Source of the DNA: Pontiella desulfatans
GTDB taxonomy: Bacteria; Verrucomicrobiota; Kiritimatiellia; Kiritimatiellales; Pontiellaceae
Length of the DNA: 64,000 nucleotides
Assembly: GCF_900890425.1 (NCBI RefSeq)
Contig: NZ_CAAHFG010000001.1
Span: forward strand, 2,356,001 to 2,420,000
Reading direction: 5' to 3'
The notes beneath the pieces were generated by a model. That model saw nothing but the letters and a program-made list of their open reading frames with translations, made no database searches and was not told where the DNA came from. The position numbers and the translations under genes were made by a program. Shown in pieces: positions 57,801-64,000 of this stretch. The first letter of the stretch is position 1. Each line of letters starts with the position of its first letter.

Positions 57801-58769
57801 CGTCTGGCCCATGAGCACCACATCCTTGTTTCCGGTCGGAGCGGACAGCACCTTAAAGAACAGTTCCAGCGTAACCCTTGAGCCTTTCTTGCCCATCAGC
57901 CAATCCGCCTGCGGCACGGATGCCGGCGATTGCGCATCCACCTTCAGCGCTTGGCCAAGCACGCCCTCCGCAAAGGACACAGCGGCATCGGCCTTCGCTG
58001 TTGCCTGGCCTGTGGCATCGGCCAGGTTGCCATCGAACGACCAGTGGGCGCGGAGCTCCGGATGTGCCTTCAATGCTTTGGCAAAATCATTGTTGCTTGC
58101 CACAGGATTCGGGGCCTGCTCTGAAACCGCGGCAGGAGTCCAATCCAACACAGACGTTAGCGTGAGGCCCTGAATAAAGCTTACGTTCGAAGGCGATGCC
58201 CCAGTCAATCCGACGGTCAGCGTACCGTTGCCATCTGCAGAGATATTGCTGAAGGTAATTGGAGCATGGGATGCATAAATCCCGCCCGCTTCGTTGCCAC
58301 AGGTATAAAGCTTTGAAGGGCCGCCGTTGATGGAAATGTTCTGGTTGCGCCCGGCCACATTCAACCCGGCAAAAACATCCAGGTTCCACAGGGTATTGGC
58401 GCCGAGGCCTGAGATCGTGACGGTGGTCGTTTTATTTCCTTTGAGCGCGTAAACCAATGAGCGGCTCATGCCGCCAAGCTCGGCAGAGATATACCCGCCC
58501 CCATTCTTGTCTTTGGCGTTGTATCCCTCCGTCGTGGCGTCAAGATCGATGCCGACACTTACGCCGCCCTGCTCCGTTCCTGAGGCATCCTGAATCGCCG
58601 AAAAGGTTCCGACCGAGGTATTGTTCCAGACTTCGGTACCGATGGTTTCATAGCCGTTTTTGGCTTCACCGATATTAAAATTGAACACCGTCCCTGCGGC
58701 CATTGCGGCCTGGGCCACCAACGCGCCCCCCAGCAAAACCAAACCAAGCATGTTTTCCAATTTCATCAT
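54843..58769 (-). CDS. Secreted GH116-type glycosidase with accessory sandwich and LamG-like domains
   Basis: 1308 residues. Signal peptide (1-24); an accessory module (about 25-208; TVFNFNIGEA, VTISGLGANTLWNLDVFAG) related to those in two sulfatases here; a concanavalin/LamG-type domain (about 236-445; AHWSFDGNLADATG, ILLDEVAVYGEGLS); then GH116 (from about 485; FQVGGIGSGSIQF, NCTHVWQYAQGHARLFPELG, RQHNTLDGKMWG at about 960) and the common tail. The tandem IS pair is inserted so that only 14 nt remain between the 9-bp duplication and the ATG. No good Shine-Dalgarno is left nearby, though GGTATAATC lies just before the ATG. Expression may therefore be changed by the insertion. Confidence 0.9.
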   Translation of the reverse strand: MMKLENMLGLVLLGGALVAQAAMAAGTVFNFNIGEAKNGYETIGTEVWNNTSVGTFSAIQDASGTEQGGVSVGIDLDATTEGYNAKDKNGGGYISAELGGMSRSLVYALKGNKTTTVTISGLGANTLWNLDVFAGLNVAGRNQNISINGGPSKLYTCGNEAGGIYASHAPITFSNISADGNGTLTVGLTGASPSNVSFIQGLTLTSVLDWTPAAVSEQAPNPVASNNDFAKALKAHPELRAHWSFDGNLADATGQATAKADAAVSFAEGVLGQALKVDAQSPASVPQADWLMGKKGSRVTLELFFKVLSAPTGNKDVVLMGQTTGQKVRYLIGVKNDLSALLYRGGQNQSVLTTIHLPTDQPIKVGRWYHLAITSYDLDLRAYIDGYECALTGGAFEFTRNGPKNSTMTFGTTPFASLVTGDILLDEVAVYGEGLSQVEIQNHIKVAGFGDHLNAVGEIVAKVAAERDAVRARKQAAMRADPALTAPGEPRVYEGEHLEAIAFQVGGIGSGSIQFNGKAEPAVWQIAKNFEERRIENCFLAVRAQTQGGQPVVRALQTEAVGPFAAMTSLQFEGEYPFAKYRFEEPALPVQVELEVFNPLIPMDLKNSAIPCAIYTVTARNTSSSPVKLDVLAAQRNALGYTGGAYGMNLNKVVRDGVATMLHMTKQSTAADMVLMTLASGASGVASFDSTASLHSTFSKNGACKGAAQAGPSAKDETLDGALSAPMELAPGETKSVTIALTWYFNNTKHGSGKRSKAMEGEPASGPWSHGGQQYATWWPNAMGVADYLKDHLDDLIARTRRYHDTLYASNLPRWLLDRMSSPLAVLRSQTCWWAADGYFGAWEGSRQNMGSCGGNCTHVWQYAQGHARLFPELGRIMRHQDFAQQKPNGLFPNRHGGGEAAADGFFGTILNTYREHLCSADDEWVKKKWPDVKRAMEFGMEEWDTNHDGYLQNRQHNTLDGKMWGCSSWIGSLYLSALEAAARIADIAGDAKTAAEYRSIRASGQKMQNERLWNGEYYIQEVGVQREQDYLDGCHIDQLLGDWWAGQLGIEPSFPADRSRKAMESLFKYNYLADSHGHSLKPRQYYEVDDGGIKMITWPKNPQPIPGMKYGDEVMTGFEYAAAATMMQNGLQDEGLILFKTIHNRYDGRLRTEGVTDLGVAAWGYSGNPFGDDECGKYYGRSLSSWSALLVLQGFLYDGPAGRIGFRPRWQPENHQSFFTAAEGYGLYSQTLTGNRLEASIELSEGQLRLTEVVLAAPGQPKSVTATLNGKTLESSFSAKNGDVTLKLQQPLTLKDGQQLDVQVDGR

Positions 58770-58792
58770 GATTATACCAAATTAAACTGATT

Positions 58793-60249
58793 CATTGTCA
58801 TCCCATAGATATTGAAAAAAAAGGCTGGCATGTGCCGTTGAAATCCTCCACTCGGAGGGTATGAAAAAACAACATAAACACAAGCCAGCCAGACATAGGT
58901 ATACAACCTTGAAACAATTGTGCAATCTGATTCCCGGACACATGGTGTCGAGCCTTGCGCAGAAGCATGGCGTGGACATTCAAAGCCGGACGTACACGCC
59001 GTGGAGCCATGTGGTTTCTTTGCTGTACGCCCACTTCTCCCATGCACTCGGACTCAACGATGTGTGCGACGCGCTCCAGATGAACGCGGCGGCGCTCTCT
59101 ACCATCCGCGGCGCGGTTCCTCCGTCGCGTAACAACCTGAGCCACGCGAACAAGATCCGCAACGCGGACATGGCCGAAGAGCTCTACTGGTGCATGATGA
59201 AGCATCTGATGGATACAGTCCCGGGCTTCGCGAAGGGCAAGGTTCGGCGCGGATACCTCCGGCGCTTCAGCAAGACGATCCATGCGCTGGACTCGACCAC
59301 GATCCAGCTCGTCGCCAACTGCATGGACTGGGCGAAGCATCGCCGCCGCAAGGCTGCGGCCAAGTGCCACCTGCGCCTCGACCTGCAAAGCTTCCTGCCC
59401 CGGTGCGCCATCATCGACACGGCGAAGCACCATGACAGCACGATGACCCAAAGCCTGTGCGCCGAGCTCAAACCCGGTGAAATCGCCGTGTTCGACAAGG
59501 CCTACAACAAGTTCAAGCATCTTTTCGAGCTGACGGTGCGCGGTGTCTGGTGGGTTGGCCGGGCGAAGGACAACATGCAGTACAAGGTGGTGCGCACCCT
59601 CGAAACCACCGGGCACAAGCGCATCCTGCGCGACGAGGTCATCGAGATGGTGGTCGAAGCATCGAAGAAAGCCTATCCGTGCGAGTTGCGCCGGGTCGTG
59701 GCGCTGGTCGAGATTAACGGCAAGGATGTCGAAATCGCCTTCATCACCAATCACCTGGAGTGGAGCGCGTGGACGGTCGCCGAACTCTACCGTTGCCGCT
59801 GGGACATCGAGGTGTTCTTCAAGGAGATCAAGCAGACGCTCCAACTCTCCGACTTCCTGGGCTACAGCGCCAACGCCGTGCGCTGGCAGATCTGGATGGG
59901 GCTGCTGGTCCACCTGCTGATGCGCTGCCTCGCGTTCATGCACGGATGGGAGCACAGCTTCAAGCGGCAGTTCACTGTTGTGCGCGCGGTGCTTTGGCGC
60001 CGGTGGAACCTGCCCGCCTTGCTGGATTCCTATGGGACAGCCAAACCGCCCGGCCGCATACGGGGTGCGCCGGAACAGGCGTATCTGCCGGGGTTTGTCT
60101 AAGAGCTGTGGGACAGCCATATGCACAAAGCGCGGAACCATGGTTAACCTTCAACAAAAAATCGGAATTGACTAAATGAATCGGACATCAGAAACCTTAA
60201 CAAAAACGGGGTTTTACTCTCCGTCAGCACCACCTATGGGATGAATGTG
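58793..60249 (+). mobile_element. IS4-family insertion sequence, copy 2 (1457 bp), first of a tandem pair
   Basis: Same ends as copy 1 (CATTGTCATCCCATAG start, CTATGGGATGAATGTG end). A perfect 9-bp duplication AAACTGATT flanks it at 58784-58792 and 60250-60258. The right-hand duplication is also the only sequence between this copy and copy 3. The element lies upstream of the LamG-GH116 gene and points away from it. Confidence 0.95.
58861..60102 (+). CDS. IS4-family transposase, copy 2
   Basis: 413 residues, identical to the copy 1 product except for Arg instead of Gly at residue 11. All catalytic segments (HALDSTTI, AVFDKAYN, YRCRWDIEVFFKEIKQTL) are intact. The start ATG follows the element's own GGAGGGT. 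Confidence 0.95.
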   Translation: MKKQHKHKPARHRYTTLKQLCNLIPGHMVSSLAQKHGVDIQSRTYTPWSHVVSLLYAHFSHALGLNDVCDALQMNAAALSTIRGAVPPSRNNLSHANKIRNADMAEELYWCMMKHLMDTVPGFAKGKVRRGYLRRFSKTIHALDSTTIQLVANCMDWAKHRRRKAAAKCHLRLDLQSFLPRCAIIDTAKHHDSTMTQSLCAELKPGEIAVFDKAYNKFKHLFELTVRGVWWVGRAKDNMQYKVVRTLETTGHKRILRDEVIEMVVEASKKAYPCELRRVVALVEINGKDVEIAFITNHLEWSAWTVAELYRCRWDIEVFFKEIKQTLQLSDFLGYSANAVRWQIWMGLLVHLLMRCLAFMHGWEHSFKRQFTVVRAVLWRRWNLPALLDSYGTAKPPGRIRGAPEQAYLPGFV

Positions 60250-60258
60250 AAACTGATT

Positions 60259-61715
60259 CATTGTCATCCCATAGCTATTGAAAAAAAAGGCTGGCATGTG
60301 CCGTTGAAATCCTCCACTCGGAGGGTATGAAAAAACAACATAAACACAAGCCAGCCGGACATAGGTATACAACCTTGAAACAATTGTGCAATCTGATTCC
60401 CGGACACATGGTGTCGAGCCTTGCGCAGAAGCATGGCGTGGACATTCAAAGCCGGACGTACACGCCGTGGAGCCATGTGGTTTCTTTGCTGTACGCCCAC
60501 TTCTCCCATGCACTCGGACTCAACGATGTGTGCGACGCGCTCCAGATGAACGCGGCGGCGCTCTCTACCATCCGCGGCGCGGTTCCTCCGTCGCGTAACA
60601 ACCTGAGCCACGCGAACAAGATCCGCAACGCGGACATGGCCGAAGAGCTCTACTGGTGCATGATGAAGCATCTGATGGATACGGTTCCGGGCTTCGCGAA
60701 GGGCAAGGTTCGGCGCGGATACCTCCGGCGCTTCAGCAAGACGATCCATGCGCTGGACTCGACCACGATCCAGCTCGTCGCCAACTGCATGGACTGGGCG
60801 AAGCATCGCCGCCGCAAGGCTGCGGCCAAGTGCCACCTGCGCCTCGACCTGCAAAGCTTCCTGCCCCGGTGCGCCATCATCGACACGGCGAAGCACCATG
60901 ACAGCACGATGACCCAAAGCCTGTGCGCCGAGCTCAAACCCGGTGAAATCGCCGTGTTCGACAAGGCCTACAACAAGTTCAAGCATCTTTTCGAGCTGAC
61001 GGTGCGCGGTGTCTGGTGGGTTGGCCGGGCGAAGGACAACATGCAGTACAAGGTGGTGCGCACCCTCGAAACCACCGGGCACAAGCGCATCCTGCGCGAC
61101 GAGGTCATCGAGATGGTGGTCGAAGCATCGAAGAAAGCCTATCCGTGCGAGTTGCGCCGGGTCGTGGCGCTGGTCGAGATCAACGGCAAGGATGTCGAGA
61201 TCGCCTTCATCACCAACCATCTGGAGTGGAGCGCGTGGACGGTCGCCGAACTCTACCGTTGCCGCTGGGACATCGAGGTGTTCTTCAAGGAGATCAAGCA
61301 GACGCTCCAGCTCTCCGACTTCCTGGGCTACAGCGCCAACGCCGTGCGCTGGCAGATTTGGATGGGGTTGCTTGTCCACCTGCTGATGCGCTGCCTCGCG
61401 TTCATGCACGGCTGGGAGCACAGCTTCAAGCGGCAGTTCACTGTTGTGCGCGCGGTGCTTTGGCGCCGGTGGAGCCTTCCCGCATTGCTTGAATCCTATG
61501 GGACAGCCAAACCGCCCGGTCGCATACGAGGTGCGCCGGAACAGGCATATCTGCCGGGGTTTATCTAAGAGCTGTGGGACAGCCATATGCACAAAGCGCG
61601 AAACCATCGTTAACCTTCAACAAAAAATCGGAATTGACTAAATGAATCGGACATCAGAAACCTTAACAAAAACGGGTGTTTACTCTCGGTCAGCGCCACC
61701 TATGGGATGAATGTG
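60259..61715 (+). mobile_element. IS4-family insertion sequence, copy 3 (1457 bp), second of a tandem pair
   Basis: Same length and ends as the other copies. On its left is AAACTGATT; on its right ACTGATTCG, which matches the duplication only after dropping two bases. The last 500 bp differ from copies 1 and 2 at many positions, while the first 900 bp are almost identical, so the copy is mosaic. Confidence 0.95.
60327..61568 (+). CDS. IS4-family transposase, copy 3
   Basis: 413 residues with intact DDE segments. Near the C-terminus it reads RRWSLPALLESYG where the other copies read RRWNLPALLDSYG, and it ends LPGFI instead of LPGFV. Most other nucleotide changes in this half are silent, so the protein has been under selection or has been repaired by conversion. 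Confidence 0.95.
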   Translation: MKKQHKHKPAGHRYTTLKQLCNLIPGHMVSSLAQKHGVDIQSRTYTPWSHVVSLLYAHFSHALGLNDVCDALQMNAAALSTIRGAVPPSRNNLSHANKIRNADMAEELYWCMMKHLMDTVPGFAKGKVRRGYLRRFSKTIHALDSTTIQLVANCMDWAKHRRRKAAAKCHLRLDLQSFLPRCAIIDTAKHHDSTMTQSLCAELKPGEIAVFDKAYNKFKHLFELTVRGVWWVGRAKDNMQYKVVRTLETTGHKRILRDEVIEMVVEASKKAYPCELRRVVALVEINGKDVEIAFITNHLEWSAWTVAELYRCRWDIEVFFKEIKQTLQLSDFLGYSANAVRWQIWMGLLVHLLMRCLAFMHGWEHSFKRQFTVVRAVLWRRWSLPALLESYGTAKPPGRIRGAPEQAYLPGFI

Positions 61716-61731
61716 ACTGATTCGTTTTTTT

Positions 61732-61802
61732 ACCACAGAGGGTACTGAGGCACAGAGGAGCGGGATTGCTATATTTCTCTGTGCCTCCGAGTCCTCTGTG
61801 GT
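61732..61802. repeat. 71-bp palindromic intergenic repeat
   Basis: It begins ACCACAGAGG and ends CCTCTGTGGT, with inner GAGGCACAGAG facing CTCTGTGCCTC. It has the same overall plan as the 22133-22214 repeat. The gap 61716-61959 between IS copy 3 and the sulfatase gene contains this repeat and a weak TGCCCT..AGGGCA stem (61853-61880), and I saw no gene there. Confidence 0.7.
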
Positions 61803-61959
61803 GAGACCATTCAAGCTAAGTTCCTATTATTCCTGTTTCAAGAAAACCCGTCTGCCCTGGGCTTTCAGGTTTCAAAGGGCACATTGTACCTACCTGGCAG
61901 TATCCGATAAGCTAGGCGTTTTCCGAGGTTCCACCTAAAGGCAGCGCTAGGAATTTCAT

Positions 61960-63402
61960 CTATTTAGATTTTTTGCGTTTGGTTTTCAGCGCGGTGAATT
62001 CTGTTTTGGCCCGGCCCTTTTCCTTGTCGGACAGCTTGTCCCAATAGAGGACATGATTTCCTACGATGGGCACTTCCGGGAAGAGCGTTCCGGTTGCGCG
62101 CTGCTCGGCGCCACGTTGGCCGACCTCCCCGAGCTTGGTGCGGGCGGACTCCGCCAGCGCCATCATTTCCGAAACCCGTTCCGGGTGCTGGGCGGCGACA
62201 TCGATCTGCTCCGCCACATCCGTCTTTAGGTTGTAGAGTTGCGGAGTTGCAATATCCTTCTGCTTCTTCATCGACCAGAACGGCAACTGGGCCTGGGTGC
62301 GCGGCAAATGCAGTTTCCAGTCGCCGACGCGCACGCACTGCAGATTTTCGCAGTTGTAGTAGTAGAACGGCTCATCGGGGGAACGAGCAATTGAACCACC
62401 CGAGAACAGAGGTACCAGGGTGACCCCGTCATACTTCCGATCAGTCGGCATCGGCGCGCCGATCAGCTCGCTCAGCGTCGGAAACAGATCCATCGCCACG
62501 ACAGGAACATCCGAAACCACCGGCTGCACCGTCCCCTTCCAATAAAGGATGAACGGCACGCGATGTCCGCCTTCCATTGAGACATATTTGGTGCCGCTGT
62601 AGGGCTGGGCATATTTATTATTGGTCGGACCATTGTCCGAACTAAAAATGACCAGGGTGTTTTCCAGAATGCCGTTCGCCTCGAGTGCCTTCAAAATTTC
62701 GCCGATGCCCCAGTCCGCTTCCTGGATCACATCGCCGCGCACTCCGTCCTTGGAGGAGCCCTTGAACCGGGCACCGGCTTTATAGGGCGTGTGCGGATAG
62801 TTGTGCGCAAAATAGATAAAGAAAGGCCGGTCCTTGAACGCCCCGATGTGCTTCACCATGCGCTCGGTGTAGAGGGTCGTCATCTGCTCCAACGGGGTAT
62901 GTTCGTAGACGACCTCCTTGCCGTCATAGAAGGCGGAATTATGCCCCATGTTGTCCGGCGCGCCGTAGTAATGATCAAACCCCTGATGGAAACAGGAAAA
63001 CTCTTCCTCCTTCCCCAGATGCCATTTGCCGACCATCGCCGTGGTGTAGCCCTGGGCCTTGAACTGTTCGGCAAGGGTGATTTCATCCGGGTTCAAACCG
63101 AGGAACCAGTGCGCTTCCCGATTCTGGTTAATGCCCATATAGAGGCCGCACCGTTGTGGATAGGCTCCCGTCAGGAAGGCCGCGCGCGACGGCGAGCAGA
63201 TGGACGCACCAGTGTGGAAATCCGTAAAGCGGATTCCCTCCGCCGCCATGCGGTCGATGTTCGGCGTCTTCACCTTGGTTGCGCCGTAGCAGCCCACATC
63301 GCTGTAGCCCATGTCATCCATCAGGATAAAGATCACATTGGGTTTCTGCGCGGCCTGTGCCGCCACAATCAGCATGCCCATCAAAATAACTAGTCTCTTC
63401 AC
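61960..63402 (-). CDS. Secreted S1-type sulfatase (GTG start)
   Basis: 480 residues. The start codon is GTG, read as Met, with GGA upstream; the hydrophobic N-terminus (LVILMGMLIVAAQAA) confirms the frame. NVIFILMDDMGYSDVG, Cys69 in C-S-P-S-R, VGKWHLGK and FSSDNGPTNNKYAQ are intact. The tail is basic (KTKRKKSK). It lies 19 nt after the LamG-like gene, so the two are probably in one operon. That operon may originally have fed into the GH116-sulfatase run before the IS elements inserted. Confidence 0.94.
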   Translation of the reverse strand: MKRLVILMGMLIVAAQAAQKPNVIFILMDDMGYSDVGCYGATKVKTPNIDRMAAEGIRFTDFHTGASICSPSRAAFLTGAYPQRCGLYMGINQNREAHWFLGLNPDEITLAEQFKAQGYTTAMVGKWHLGKEEEFSCFHQGFDHYYGAPDNMGHNSAFYDGKEVVYEHTPLEQMTTLYTERMVKHIGAFKDRPFFIYFAHNYPHTPYKAGARFKGSSKDGVRGDVIQEADWGIGEILKALEANGILENTLVIFSSDNGPTNNKYAQPYSGTKYVSMEGGHRVPFILYWKGTVQPVVSDVPVVAMDLFPTLSELIGAPMPTDRKYDGVTLVPLFSGGSIARSPDEPFYYYNCENLQCVRVGDWKLHLPRTQAQLPFWSMKKQKDIATPQLYNLKTDVAEQIDVAAQHPERVSEMMALAESARTKLGEVGQRGAEQRATGTLFPEVPIVGNHVLYWDKLSDKEKGRAKTEFTALKTKRKKSK

Positions 63403-63421
63403 AGCTAATTCCGTCCCGCGC

Positions 63422-64000
63422 TCATTCGCTTGTCTTAATCATGTACTTAGCCGTCAAATGCCCGATCATGGTGTCCAACTCGGCATCACTGAGGGGACGG
63501 TCATAAATCAAAAACCGGGCTATCTCGCCATGGAAGGATTCTTTGCCCGGATGATTGATGGCATCGCGCTCCTGCCCGATCGCCATCTTCGAGGGATTGG
63601 CCTCCGGGTTTACGGGTACGGGCTTACGGTCCACCGGTTCCGAAGAGTTGACAAACAGTTCCAGGTTGACCACCTCCTGCCCCGCGCCCATACGCCCCAT
63701 GACCAAATAATATTTGTTCTCCTGCAAAGGCGTAGAACAGATGACCTGAGGATTCTTCTCATTCCAAAGGGGCTGCCTGCCTTTCACGGCGGCCGGCCAA
63801 CAGCGCGAGCCCATCCAAACGCGGTTGTCGTCCGTGAGATTTCCCCAGAATCCTTCATAGTTTGAACTGTTCTTCAGATTACCGAAAAATGAATTGACAT
63901 CCTTTTTACCCACATGCTGCCGGTAAGCACACATCACCGAAAACCAGGTATAACCACTACCGGTCAACATATGATCGAAGGCGTCTTCATCGTGATTCAA
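63422..64000 (-). CDS. LamG/concanavalin-like domain protein, C-terminal 192 residues (runs off right edge)
   Basis: The frame is open to the window edge, so the N-terminus is missing. The visible part is beta-rich and ends FHGEIARFLIYDRPLSDAEL, then an IGHLTAKY stretch, the usual last strand and helix of a LamG-like (concanavalin A-type) binding domain. Earlier parts include SVMCAYRQHVGKKDVNSF and YYLVMGRMGAGQEVVNLELF. It may be the C-terminal domain of a larger secreted enzyme; no catalytic domain is seen. Confidence 0.75.
   Translation of the reverse strand: MNHDEDAFDHMLTGSGYTWFSVMCAYRQHVGKKDVNSFFGNLKNSSNYEGFWGNLTDDNRVWMGSRCWPAAVKGRQPLWNEKNPQVICSTPLQENKYYLVMGRMGAGQEVVNLELFVNSSEPVDRKPVPVNPEANPSKMAIGQERDAINHPGKESFHGEIARFLIYDRPLSDAELDTMIGHLTAKYMIKTSE

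Noticed and set aside
22870-60249. Inverted IS copies 1 and 2 flanking 34 kb as a composite transposon
   Set aside because: Each copy has its own perfect 9-bp duplication on both sides (AACCAAATT and AAACTGATT). They therefore inserted independently; a composite unit would show one duplication at its outer ends only.
1-64000. SusC/SusD-type uptake genes, exosortase, tRNA, rRNA or CRISPR arrays
   Set aside because: Looked for by protein motifs and repeat spacing on both strands; none was found.

Overview
The window looks like part of the chromosome of a marine polysaccharide-degrading bacterium of the PVC group, most plausibly Kiritimatiellota (Pontiella-like). This is an inference from gene content. 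There are ten intact formylglycine-type sulfatases, fucosidases of GH29 and GH95 type, a PEP-CTERM surface protein, and secreted proteins built from beta-strand repeat modules. There is no SusC/SusD pair, as would be expected in Bacteroidota. No rRNA, tRNA or CRISPR was seen. Almost every enzyme carries a signal peptide, so degradation is expected in the periplasm or at the cell surface. The combination of alpha-L-fucosidases with many sulfatases points to a sulfated, fucose-containing polysaccharide such as fucoidan, but the substrate is not proven by sequence.

Layout. (1) Positions 1-5393, minus strand: a partial secreted protein, a large two-module glycosidase with a CBM6-like domain, and a related non-catalytic module protein. 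A LacI-type regulator (5565-6623, plus) diverges from them. (2) 6731-8380: decayed gene remnants (GH172-like, two sulfatase pieces, one unknown). (3) 8382-26603, minus: a likely transcription unit encoding three secreted proteins that share an apparently uncharacterised domain (one a PEP-CTERM protein broken by an insertion sequence), then a GH29 fucosidase, a sulfatase, a group II intron, an SGNH-sulfatase fusion, a further sulfatase, and a GH43 enzyme. (4) 26840-29463, plus: a two-component system whose sensor has discoidin-like ectodomains. (5) 29473-58769, minus: a dense run of thirteen genes with GH97, GH95, three GH116-type enzymes each followed by a sulfatase, an alginate-lyase-like protein with a C-terminal membrane anchor, a beta-helix protein, and further sulfatases. 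Short gaps and start-stop overlaps suggest polycistronic transcripts. (6) 58793-61715: a tandem pair of the same 1457-bp IS4-family element found at 22870-24326. (7) 61960-64000, minus: another sulfatase and the C-terminal end of a LamG-like protein.

Working model: sulfatases desulfate the glycan, fucosidases and the other hydrolases and lyases trim backbone and branches, and the discoidin-type sensor kinase with its NarL-type regulator and the LacI-type regulator report sugar availability. Neither a formylglycine-generating enzyme nor an exosortase is in the window, so the sulfatases and the PEP-CTERM protein depend on genes elsewhere. The most interesting material is architectural: the new domain shared by three neighbouring genes, the non-catalytic modules shuffled between sulfatases and glycosidases, the repeated GH116-sulfatase pair, a palindromic element inserted in frame into a sulfatase gene, and a group II intron sitting between a Shine-Dalgarno-like sequence and the next start codon.
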